The notes under the pieces were generated by a model, which ran no database searches, was not told the DNA's origin, and saw only the letters and a list, made by a program, of their open reading frames with translations. A stretch of DNA of 64,000 nucleotides from Streptomyces sedi (GTDB lineage: Bacteria; Actinomycetota; Actinomycetes; Streptomycetales; Streptomycetaceae). Shown here piece by piece: positions 43,996-51,874 of this stretch. The translations under genes were made by a program, and so were the position numbers. The stretch is from positions 496,001 to 560,000 of the forward strand of contig NZ_VDGT01000001.1 in NCBI RefSeq assembly GCF_006335015.1, written 5' to 3'. The first letter of the stretch is position 1, and every line of letters starts with the position of its first letter.

Positions 43996-46857
43996 GTGCT
44001 CGCACTCTTCGCCCTGCACGCGGTGGTCGCCGCGTTCCTCCCCTGGCTCGCCGCCCGCGCGCCCCGCGCCGCCTGGTATGTCGCGGCGCTGCCGCCGCTG
44101 GCCGCCGTCGGGTGGGCCGGGTGGCACACCTCGGCGGTGCTGGACGGGCGGACGCTGAACGAGACGCTGTCCTGGGCGCCGGCGCTCAACCTCACGATCG
44201 AGCTGCGGCTCGACCCGCTCTCGCTGCTGATGGTCTATGTGGTCAGCGGCGTCGGCGCCCTGGTGCTGCTGTACTGCGCGCGCTATCTGCCGGGGGCCGG
44301 CCGGGAGGCGGCGCTGCTGCTGCTCTTCGCCGGCGTGATGTTCGGGCTGGTCACGGCCGACCAGTTGATCGCCCTCTATGTCTTCTGGGAGTTGACCAGT
44401 GTCATCTCCTTCCTGCTGATCTCCGGCCGGAGCGAGGGTTCCGACCACCGCAGGGCGGCCGAGCAGGCGCTGCTGACCACGGCGGCCGGCGGTCTGGCGA
44501 TGCTCTTCGGCTTCATCCTGCTGGGCGCCGAGGCCGGCACCTACCGGGTCTCCGAGCTGGTGGCCGACCCGCCGAGCGGCGGGCTGACGTGGCTGGCGGC
44601 GACGTTGATCCTGCTGGGGGCGTTCGCCAAGTCGGCGCAGATCCCGTTCTCCGCCTGGCTGCCGGCCGCGATGGTGGCGCCGACGCCGGTCTCGGCGTAT
44701 CTGCACGCGGCGGCGATGGTGAAGGCCGGCGTCTACCTGGTGGCGCGGCTGACGCCGGCGCTGGAGGGCGTCGGGCCCTGGCGGCCCGCGGTGTTGGCGG
44801 TCGGGCTGACGACGATGGTGGTCGCGGCCTGGCGCGCGCTGCGGCAAAACGATCTGAAGCTGCTGATCGCGTACGGAACGGTCAGCGAACTCGGCATGTT
44901 GATCGCCCTGTTGGGCGCCGGGACCAGGACCTCCGCGCTGGCCGGCGAGGAGATGCTGCTGGCGCACGCCGCGTTCAAGTCGTCGCTGTTCCTGACCGTG
45001 GGCGTGGTGGAGAAGACCACCGGCACCCGGGATCTGACGCGGCTCTCCGGCGTGGGGCGGCGGCTGCCGCTGCTGGCGGTGGCGGCTTCGGTCTCCGCCG
45101 CCTCGATGGCGGGGCTGCCGCCGCTGGTGGGCTATCTCGGCAAGGAGGCGGCGTTCGACGGGCTGTGGCACGCGCCGTTCGCCGGCGGCGCGTGGGCGGT
45201 CGCGGGGATGGCGCTCGGCTCGCTGCTGACGGTGGCGTACTCGGCGCGTTTCGTGTGGGGCGCGTTCGCCCGCAAGCCGGGCGTCCCCGAGACGGAGCCG
45301 GGGCCGGCCGCGTTCGGGCTGCTGTGGCCGATCTGCCTGCTGGCCGCCGCCGCGCCGGTGCTGGGCGTCTGGTACGCGGGCACCGCGCGGCTGGTCGAGC
45401 CGTACGCGGACACCCCGGGGCTGCTGGTCGGCGAGGGCCACGCCTACGCGGTGAAGCTGTGGCACGGCGTCACCGCACCGCTGCTGCTCTCCGTCACGAT
45501 GATCGTGCTGGGGCTGGTGCTGCACCAGGCGCGGCTGCCGGTGGAGCGGGTCAGGCAGCGGATGCCGAGGCTGCCGGACAGCCAGCGCGGCTACGACCTG
45601 ACGGTGCACGGCGTCGACCACGCGGCGACCTGGCTGACCCGGCACACCCAGGTCGGTTCGCTCCCGTTCTATCTGACGGTGCTGCTGGTCACGGTCATCG
45701 TGGTGCCGGGCGGCACGCTGCTCTCCCACTCGCCGGAGTGGCCCGAGGTCGTCGGCTGGCACTCGCCGATCCAACTCCCCCTCAGCATCGTGGTGTTGAC
45801 CGCGCTGGGCGGTCTGGTGATGGCCCGGCACCGGCTGACGGCCGTGCTGCTGGTCGGCGCGGTCGGCTACGGGGTGGCCGGGCTGTTCCTGGTGCAGGGC
45901 GCGCCGGACCTGGCGCTGACGCAGTTCCTGGTGGAGACGCTGACCCTGGTGGTCTTCGTGCTGGTGCTGCGGCGGCTGCCGTCCAACTTCACGCCGGAGC
46001 GCCCCTCCTCGCGCGGCCGGCTGCTGCGGGCCGGGGTGGCGCTGGCCGCGGGCGGCTGCGTGGCGTACTTCGCGGTCTCGGCGACGGCGGCGGGGAACTC
46101 CCTGGAGCTGTCGGAGACCATCGTCGAACGGGCACCGGAGACCGGCGCCTACAACGCGGTCAACGCGCTGCTGGTGGACTTCCGCGCGCTGGACACCCTG
46201 GGCGAGATCAGCGTGCTGCTGGTGACGGCGATCGGCGCGGGTTCGCTGCTCGGCTACCGCTCCTCGCGCCGGCAGTGGCCGACGGGCAGGCGCGACGGCA
46301 GCCGGGCCGCGCGCGCGTTCCGCGGCATCCACTGGGACGTGCCGCGCGAGCCGTGGCTGCCGGAGTCGGACGAACTGCCCAGACGGGACCGTTCGTTGCT
46401 GCTTGAGGTGGTGGTGCGGGCGCTCTTCCCCGCCGTGCTGGTGCTCTCCGTCTATCTGCTCTTCGCCGGCCACTACCGGCCGGGCGGCGGCTTCGCCGGG
46501 GGGCTGGTCGCCGGGCAGGCGTTCACGCTGCGGTATCTGGTGGGCCGCCGCGCGGAGGCCGCTTTCCCGCTGCCGATCACGCCGCGCGCGGTGGCCGGCG
46601 GCGGGCTGGCGCTGGCGGCGCTGGTCGCGCTCGCTCCGCTGGCCTTCGGCCAACCGCCCCTGTACAGCGCCTCGTTCGAGCTGGCGATCCCGCTGCTCGG
46701 TGACCTCAAGGTGGTGACCAACGTCTTCTTCGATCTCGGCGTCTACCTGCTGGTGCTGGGCGTCTGTCTGAAGCTGCTCTTCGCCCTCGCGCAGGCCAGG
46801 GACGCCGGCGACACCCTGGTGCCCTACCACGAGCGGCCACGGGGGGTGCGCGGATGA
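43996..46857 (+). CDS. mrpA: Mrp antiporter subunit A with fused MnhB domain
   Basis: A 953-residue membrane protein, first of the Mrp operon. The N-terminal about 500 residues are a NuoL-like antiporter module (LTSVISFLLISGRSEGSDHRRAAEQALLTTA, FAKSAQIPFSAWLPAAMVAPTPVSAYLHAAAMVKAGVYL). Further helices include FLVQGAPDLALTQFLVETLTLVVFVLVLRR, and the C-terminal about 160 residues are an MnhB domain (YLLFAGHYRPGGGFAGGLVAGQAF), replacing a separate subunit B. GTG at 43996 follows GAAGGAGGGCGG. Mrp complexes export Na+ in exchange for protons. Confidence 0.93.
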   Translation: MLALFALHAVVAAFLPWLAARAPRAAWYVAALPPLAAVGWAGWHTSAVLDGRTLNETLSWAPALNLTIELRLDPLSLLMVYVVSGVGALVLLYCARYLPGAGREAALLLLFAGVMFGLVTADQLIALYVFWELTSVISFLLISGRSEGSDHRRAAEQALLTTAAGGLAMLFGFILLGAEAGTYRVSELVADPPSGGLTWLAATLILLGAFAKSAQIPFSAWLPAAMVAPTPVSAYLHAAAMVKAGVYLVARLTPALEGVGPWRPAVLAVGLTTMVVAAWRALRQNDLKLLIAYGTVSELGMLIALLGAGTRTSALAGEEMLLAHAAFKSSLFLTVGVVEKTTGTRDLTRLSGVGRRLPLLAVAASVSAASMAGLPPLVGYLGKEAAFDGLWHAPFAGGAWAVAGMALGSLLTVAYSARFVWGAFARKPGVPETEPGPAAFGLLWPICLLAAAAPVLGVWYAGTARLVEPYADTPGLLVGEGHAYAVKLWHGVTAPLLLSVTMIVLGLVLHQARLPVERVRQRMPRLPDSQRGYDLTVHGVDHAATWLTRHTQVGSLPFYLTVLLVTVIVVPGGTLLSHSPEWPEVVGWHSPIQLPLSIVVLTALGGLVMARHRLTAVLLVGAVGYGVAGLFLVQGAPDLALTQFLVETLTLVVFVLVLRRLPSNFTPERPSSRGRLLRAGVALAAGGCVAYFAVSATAAGNSLELSETIVERAPETGAYNAVNALLVDFRALDTLGEISVLLVTAIGAGSLLGYRSSRRQWPTGRRDGSRAARAFRGIHWDVPREPWLPESDELPRRDRSLLLEVVVRALFPAVLVLSVYLLFAGHYRPGGGFAGGLVAGQAFTLRYLVGRRAEAAFPLPITPRAVAGGGLALAALVALAPLAFGQPPLYSASFELAIPLLGDLKVVTNVFFDLGVYLLVLGVCLKLLFALAQARDAGDTLVPYHERPRGVRG

Positions 46858-47285
46858 CCACCCTGGACCTGGTGATGGCGCTGGTCGTCGGCGGTCTCTT
46901 CGCCGCCGGTTTCTATCTGCTGCTGGACCGTTCGCTGATGCGGGTGCTGCTCGGCGTGATCGTGCTGGGCCACGCCGCCAACCTGCTGCTGCTTCTGACC
47001 GGCGGCCCGCCCGGGATGCCGCCCGTGGTCTCGGACGGGGACGAGGCGGAACGCTACGCCGACCCGTTGCCGCAGGCCATGGCGTTGACCGCGATCGTGA
47101 TCACGTTCGGCATCACGACGCTGCTGCTGGCGCTCGTGCACCGGGCGTGGCAGCTGGACGGGCACGACGAGGTGCGGGACGACGTGGAGGACCGCCGGAT
47201 CGGCACCGTCGAGGACCGGGAGGAGAGCGGCCCGCCGCTGCCCACCGACCGGGACCACGAGCCCGGAGGGGGGAGCGGACGGTGA
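46854..47285 (+). CDS. mrpC: Mrp antiporter subunit C
   Basis: A 143-residue NuoK-like subunit with three transmembrane helices, FAAGFYLLLDRSLMRVLLGVIVLGHAANLLLL and PLPQAMALTAIVITFGITTLLLAL. The C-terminal 35 residues are charged and hydrophilic. ATGA overlap with mrpA and GTGA overlap with mrpD. Confidence 0.94.
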   Translation: MTTLDLVMALVVGGLFAAGFYLLLDRSLMRVLLGVIVLGHAANLLLLLTGGPPGMPPVVSDGDEAERYADPLPQAMALTAIVITFGITTLLLALVHRAWQLDGHDEVRDDVEDRRIGTVEDREESGPPLPTDRDHEPGGGSGR

Positions 47286-48781
47286 CCGCCTGGCTTCTGG
47301 TCGCGCCCATGCTGCTGCCGGTGCTCGCCGCGGGCGTCTCGTTCACCCTCTCCGGCAGCCGGGCGGCCCAACAGCTGCTGGGTGTCGTGGTGTTGACGCT
47401 GGTGCTGGCCGACTCGGTGGCGCTGCTGATGATGGCCGAACGGGACGGGCCGACGGCGGCGACGCTCGGCGGCTGGCCGGCGCCGCTGGGCATCACGCTG
47501 CTGGCGGACCGGCTCTCCGCGCTGCTGCTGATGGTCTCGGTGGCGGTGGCGCTGGCGGTGCTGGTCTTCTCCATCGGGCAGGGCTTCGCTGACTCGGGGC
47601 GCTCCTCGCCGTTCGCGTTCCATCCGGCGTATCTGCTGCTGACCGGCGGCATCTGCCAGGCGTATCTCGCGGGCGACCTGTTCAACCTGTTTGTCGCCTT
47701 CGAGATGATGCTGACCTCCTCCTACGTGCTGATCACGCTGGGCGCCGGCTCGGGCCGCATCCGGGCGGGGATGACGTACACCATCACCAGCCTCGCCTCC
47801 TCGCTGCTCTTCCTCACCACCATCGCCCTGTGCTACGCGGCGACCGGCACCGTCAACCTCGCCGACCTCAGCCAGAAGATGGAGAACGTGCCGGGCGGCC
47901 TGGTCTCCGCGCTGAGCGTGCTGCTGCTGGTCGTCTTCGGCATCAAGGCGGCGGCCGTCCCGCTGCACTTCTGGCTCCCCGACAGCTATCCGACGGCGCC
48001 CGCGCCCATCACCGCGGTCTTCGCCGCGCTGCTGACGAAGGTCGGCGTCTACGCGATGGTCCGCACCCAGACGCTGCTCTTCCCCCGCGAGGAGACGTGG
48101 ACGCTGCTGGCGGTCGCCGCGATCCTGACGCTGCTGCTCGGCGTCCTGGGCGCGGTCGCGCAGGACGACATCAACCGGCTGCTCTCCTTCGTGCTGGTCA
48201 GCCACATCGGCTTCATGCTCTTCGGCCTCGCGCTCTTCGACGTTCCCGGGCTGACCGGGACCGTGCTGTACACCGTGCACCACATCGCCGTGCAGGCCGG
48301 GCTGTTCCTGGTGGCGGGCATCGTGGTGCGGCTGGCGGGCACCGCCTCGCTCAAACGGCTGGCGCGCGCCGCGCCCCCGCCGCCGGTGGTCGCCGGGCTC
48401 TTCCTGATCCCGGCGCTCAGCCTGGCCGGCATCCCGCCGACCTCGGGGTTCGTCGCCAAGTTCGTGCTGCTCCAGGCCGGCGGCGAGCACGGCGGCGCGG
48501 TGCCGGCGCTGATCGCGGCGGCGCTGGTGACCAGCCTTCTCACCCTCTACGCGATGGCCAGGCTGTGGCGTGCGGTGTTCTCCGCCGGCCCGGAACGCCC
48601 GCCGCCGAGCCGTTACCCGGGTAACGCGCTGATCCTCGGCGCCGCCGCCGGCATCGTGCTGACCGGGGTCGGGATCGCGGTCGGCGCCGGGGAGTTGGGC
48701 CGGATAAGCGAACGCGCGGCGCACGACCTGCTGGAACGCGACGGCTACCGCGAGGCGGTGCTGGGAGAGGAGGCGGGGTGA
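47282..48781 (+). CDS. mrpD: Mrp antiporter subunit D
   Basis: A 499-residue NuoM/N-like antiporter subunit: LLTGGICQAYLAGDLFNLFVAFEMMLTSSYVLI, KAAAVPLHFWLPDSYPTAPAPITAVFAALLTKVGVYAM and the conserved Lys/Glu helices. GTG start within the GTGA overlap with mrpC. Confidence 0.95.
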   Translation: MTAWLLVAPMLLPVLAAGVSFTLSGSRAAQQLLGVVVLTLVLADSVALLMMAERDGPTAATLGGWPAPLGITLLADRLSALLLMVSVAVALAVLVFSIGQGFADSGRSSPFAFHPAYLLLTGGICQAYLAGDLFNLFVAFEMMLTSSYVLITLGAGSGRIRAGMTYTITSLASSLLFLTTIALCYAATGTVNLADLSQKMENVPGGLVSALSVLLLVVFGIKAAAVPLHFWLPDSYPTAPAPITAVFAALLTKVGVYAMVRTQTLLFPREETWTLLAVAAILTLLLGVLGAVAQDDINRLLSFVLVSHIGFMLFGLALFDVPGLTGTVLYTVHHIAVQAGLFLVAGIVVRLAGTASLKRLARAAPPPPVVAGLFLIPALSLAGIPPTSGFVAKFVLLQAGGEHGGAVPALIAAALVTSLLTLYAMARLWRAVFSAGPERPPPSRYPGNALILGAAAGIVLTGVGIAVGAGELGRISERAAHDLLERDGYREAVLGEEAG

Positions 48782-49347
48782 CCGGCCGACGCGCGCGCCT
48801 GCGCCAGCGGGCGAACACGGTGCTGTGGCTGTGGGTGCTGTGGCTGCTGCTGTGGGGCGGGGTGCGCCCGGTGCCGCTGGTGGGCGGGCTGCTGGTGGCC
48901 GTCGGCGTGGTCGCCCTCTTCGGCCTGCCCCCCGTCCACCGGCCCCGGCTGCGCCGGCCGCTGCGGCTGCTGGGGCTGATCGGGACGCTGCTGACGGAGC
49001 TGGTGACGTCGTCGGTGCTGGTGGCGTGGGAGGCGGTGAGCAAGGGCCCGAAGGTGCCGACCGGCATCGTCGAGGTGCCGCTGCGCAGCGACAGCGAGCT
49101 GCTGATGGCCTCCACCGCGCTGCTGAGCCTGATGGTGCCCGGCTCGCTGGTGCTGGAGATGGACAGGGAACGGCGGCTGCTCTACATCCACGCGCTGCCG
49201 GTGCGAGGCCGCGCCGACGCGGAACGCCGCCGGCAGGAGGTGGCGGCCGTGGAACGACGGCTGGCGCGGGCCTTCGCGGAGCAGCCGAACGACGGGCAGC
49301 CGAACGACGCGGCGGCCGGATCCGCCGGAACGGGAGGTGGCGCATGA
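48778..49347 (+). CDS. mrpE: Mrp antiporter subunit E
   Basis: A 189-residue MnhE protein with two to three transmembrane segments at the N-terminus (VLWLWVLWLLLWGGVRPVPLVGGLLVAVGVV) and the conserved LLTELVTSSVLVAWEAV and SLMVPGSLVLEMD. The C-terminal about 30 residues include duplicated QPND. GTGA overlap with mrpD. Confidence 0.93.
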   Translation: MTGRRARLRQRANTVLWLWVLWLLLWGGVRPVPLVGGLLVAVGVVALFGLPPVHRPRLRRPLRLLGLIGTLLTELVTSSVLVAWEAVSKGPKVPTGIVEVPLRSDSELLMASTALLSLMVPGSLVLEMDRERRLLYIHALPVRGRADAERRRQEVAAVERRLARAFAEQPNDGQPNDAAAGSAGTGGGA

Positions 49348-49610
49348 CCACGGTGGCCAACATCGCGCTGGTGCTGGTCAGCCTGGCCGGGCTGTTGGCG
49401 GTGGGCCGGCTGGCGGCGGGCCCCGGGGCGCTGGACCGGGTGGTGGCGCTGGACGCGCTGGTCACCCTGACGGTGGTGGGCGCGGTCCTCGGCACCCTGG
49501 CGCGTTCGGACACCACCACCGGCTATGTGCTGGTGGTCCTGTCGCTGCTGGGCTTCGTCGGGTCGATCGCCTCGGCCCGGCTGATCGAGCGCCGCGAGGA
49601 CATGCGGTGA
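49344..49610 (+). CDS. mrpF: Mrp antiporter subunit F
   Basis: An 88-residue MnhF protein: three helices with GPGALDRVVALDALVTLTVVG and the tail SIASARLIERRED. ATGA overlap with mrpE. Confidence 0.93.
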   Translation: MTTVANIALVLVSLAGLLAVGRLAAGPGALDRVVALDALVTLTVVGAVLGTLARSDTTTGYVLVVLSLLGFVGSIASARLIERREDMR

Positions 49611-49623
49611 GGGGGAACGGGGC

Positions 49624-50046
49624 GTGACGGACGTGGTCCTCGACGTGGTCTCCGCGGTGCTGATACTGGCCGGCGCCGGGTTCTGCCTGCTCAGCGGCAT
49701 CGGCCTGGTGCGGTTCCCGGACACGGTCTCCCGGCTGCACGCCGCGTCCAAGGCGCAGACCCTCGGGGTGCTGCTGGTGGTGCTCGGCGCGGTCCTCCAG
49801 ACCCCGGCGGGCAAGGCGCCCTCGCTGCTGCTGATCGCGCTGTTCTCCCTGCTCACGGCGCCGGTCACGGGCCATATCGTGGCCCGGATCGCCTACCGCA
49901 CGGACGCGGTGGAACGCCGCAGGGTCGTCCTCGACGAGCTGGCGACCCGGCTCGTCGACGAGCACTCCCCCGACGACCGCCGCCGGGACGGCGGGGAGCC
50001 GGACGACCGGAGGCCGGACGACCGGGAGCCGCCGTCCCCCCGCTGA
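49624..50046 (+). CDS. mrpG: Mrp antiporter subunit G
   Basis: A 140-residue MnhG protein: GAGFCLLSGIGLVRFPDTVSRLHAASKAQTLGVLLVVLG is diagnostic. The hydrophilic C-terminus has DDRR/PDD repeats. GTG start 13 bases after mrpF; last gene of the operon. Confidence 0.93.
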   Translation: MTDVVLDVVSAVLILAGAGFCLLSGIGLVRFPDTVSRLHAASKAQTLGVLLVVLGAVLQTPAGKAPSLLLIALFSLLTAPVTGHIVARIAYRTDAVERRRVVLDELATRLVDEHSPDDRRRDGGEPDDRRPDDREPPSPR

Positions 50047-50097
50047 ACGGGGTGGTCGGCGGCTCCCGGTGCGTTGCCGAGCGGTCGGAGCCGCGCG

Positions 50098-50304
50098 TCA
50101 GAGCCGCGCGGTGACGAACTGCTCGAAGCCCTGCACGCAGTCCCCGCAGTGCCCCTCGTGCACGACGCCCTCACACAGCTCGGGCCGGGGCCCGCCGTCC
50201 GGACTGGTCATGTCCTTGCCACACAGCGCGACCAGACTGGCCTTCGGCGTGACATGCCAGTTCCGGTGACCCTGCGCGTTCACTTCGGCTCGCATCTCAT
50301 GCAT
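50098..50304 (-). CDS. Small hypothetical protein, possibly metal-binding
   Basis: About 68 residues beginning MHEMRAEVNAQGHRNWHVTPKASLVALCGKD and ending in HEGHCGDCVQGFEQFVTARL. Cys and His spacing (CGK...LCEG...HEGHCGDC) suggests a zinc- or iron-binding fold. Start uncertain: ATG 50304 has AGAGGA about 11 bases upstream; ATG 50340 would add 12 residues. Convergent with the Mrp operon. Confidence 0.55.
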   Translation of the reverse strand: MHEMRAEVNAQGHRNWHVTPKASLVALCGKDMTSPDGGPRPELCEGVVHEGHCGDCVQGFEQFVTARL

Positions 50305-50340
50305 CGCGGGAGCATCCTCTCGGCGGTTCACGGTTCTCAT

Positions 50341-50777
50341 GGAAGGCGTGCCTCTACGTGTGGGCCGGTCGGCGGTGTGACCACCGTTTCGCCTCGCCCA
50401 GGTGGCAACGTCCCTTAAACCGTGACATAGGTGACCAAAGATCGCCTGTTGGGATGTATTGCCCTACGGAGCTCGGGTGAGGTAGGGCGCTCAGAGGTGA
50501 ACGAGCCGCACCCCGTCACCGCGGAGTCGGAGCGCCACACGCCGACAGCCCACGTAGCCGGTACCGCACCGCAGTCGACCGCGACCCGCCACCCGGCATT
50601 CGCGCCGTTCCCCGCGCCCCCAAGCCCGCACCGGCCCAGCGTGGACCCGCACCGGACCGCACACGCCCACCCCAGCAGGGGCGCGGGGAACTGCGCGAGT
50701 AACCACACACCCGCCGCACGCCGACAGCCCACCTAGCCGGTACCGCACCGCGGTCGGCCGCGACCCGACCGGCAAGG
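50341..50777. other. Intergenic region with 48-bp direct repeats and dispersed-element hairpin
   Basis: No gene is supported. Two 48-bp copies (50541-50588 and 50720-50767, three mismatches), each with AGCCGGTACCGCACCGC, flank an inverted pair of the dispersed element (GTTCCCCGCGCCCC at 50607-50620, complement at 50678-50691). The hairpin may end transcription of the oxidoreductase gene. Confidence 0.7.
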
Positions 50778-51767
50778 TCAGTGCGCGCTGGTGCGGAGGG
50801 CGACGCGGCGGCCGTGGGTCGTGCCGTCCGTGACGCGGCGGTGTTCCTCGACGATGGCGGACAGCGGGCGGACCGCGGTGCGGCGGGAGGCGAGGCGGCC
50901 GGCGGACAGCAGCCGGTTGACCCCGACGGCCGCCTCGGCCAGCTCGTCGACCGTGGCCCGTGAGATCACGAACCCCCGCACCGTCAGGTCCCGCTGGTAG
51001 AACGCGGCCACCGGCAGCACCGGCCGGTCCCCTCCCCCCGCGCCGCCGGCCAGCAGCACCAGCCGGCCGCGCGGCGCCAGCACCTCGACCGCCCAAGCCA
51101 GGTCGTTGCGGCCGGCGGCGTCCACCACCAGCGCGGCGCCCCCCGGCGCCGCCCGCGCCACCGCGCCGGCCAGCGACGGGTCGCGGTAGTCCAGCACCTC
51201 GGCCGCGCCCAGCGCCCGGCAGTACTCCGCGTCCGCCGGCCGCGCCAGCGCCAGCACCCGCGCGCCCGCCTCGGCGGCGAACGCGACGACGGCGCCGCCC
51301 ACGTTCCCCGCCGCGCCCACGACCACCACCGTCTCGCCGGGGCGCAGCCGCCCGTGGCGGAAGAGCGCCAGCCAGGCCGTGGCACCCGGGTGGAGCACCG
51401 TCACCGCCGCCGTCGGGTCGACGCCCGGCGGCAGCCGGTAGAGGCGGTCGACGGCGACCGCCGCGTACTGCGCCGCCGCGCCCTGCCGGCCGCCGTGGCC
51501 CAGGCTGTTGGTCCACACCGGCTCGCCCACCGTGAACCCGGTCGCCTCGCCGGCCTCGGCGACCGTTCCCACCGCGTCCCTGCTCAGCACCAGCGGCAGC
51601 GGCACCGGGGTGACGAAGGCGCCCGAACGCACCAGCGCGTCCACCGGGTTGACGGTCGTCAGCTCGACCCGCACCAGCACGTCCGTCGGCCCCGGCGCCG
51701 GGCGGGGCAGCAGGCCGATCCTGATCTCGCCCGGCGCACCGAGCCGTTCCACGAAGGCCGCTTCCAT
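50778..51767 (-). CDS. NADPH:quinone oxidoreductase-like MDR protein
   Basis: A 329-residue zinc-free medium-chain reductase: FVERLGAPGEIRIGLLPRPAPGPTDVLVRVELTTVNPVD at the N-terminus, cofactor motif VVGAAGNVGGAVVAFAAEAGARV, and the C-terminal GRLASRRTAVRPLSAIVEEHRRV. ATG at 51767 chosen from the conserved N-terminus; its ribosome site is weak. Divergent from the formate dehydrogenase operon. Confidence 0.85.
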   Translation of the reverse strand: MEAAFVERLGAPGEIRIGLLPRPAPGPTDVLVRVELTTVNPVDALVRSGAFVTPVPLPLVLSRDAVGTVAEAGEATGFTVGEPVWTNSLGHGGRQGAAAQYAAVAVDRLYRLPPGVDPTAAVTVLHPGATAWLALFRHGRLRPGETVVVVGAAGNVGGAVVAFAAEAGARVLALARPADAEYCRALGAAEVLDYRDPSLAGAVARAAPGGAALVVDAAGRNDLAWAVEVLAPRGRLVLLAGGAGGGDRPVLPVAAFYQRDLTVRGFVISRATVDELAEAAVGVNRLLSAGRLASRRTAVRPLSAIVEEHRRVTDGTTHGRRVALRTSAH

Positions 51768-51874
51768 GGTTCCGATGCTGCCAGCAGCCGCCCCCGCCGA
51801 CTCGCGCCGAGGGGGCAACCAGGTGATGATCACACCGTTCACTGACTTTTCGGTCGTAAGGGAAGGAACGGCGC

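Noticed and set aside
43933..46830. A 2.9-kb open frame antisense to mrpA
   Set aside because: Product is dominated by Gln, Arg and His repeats typical of reverse-frame reading of membrane protein genes.
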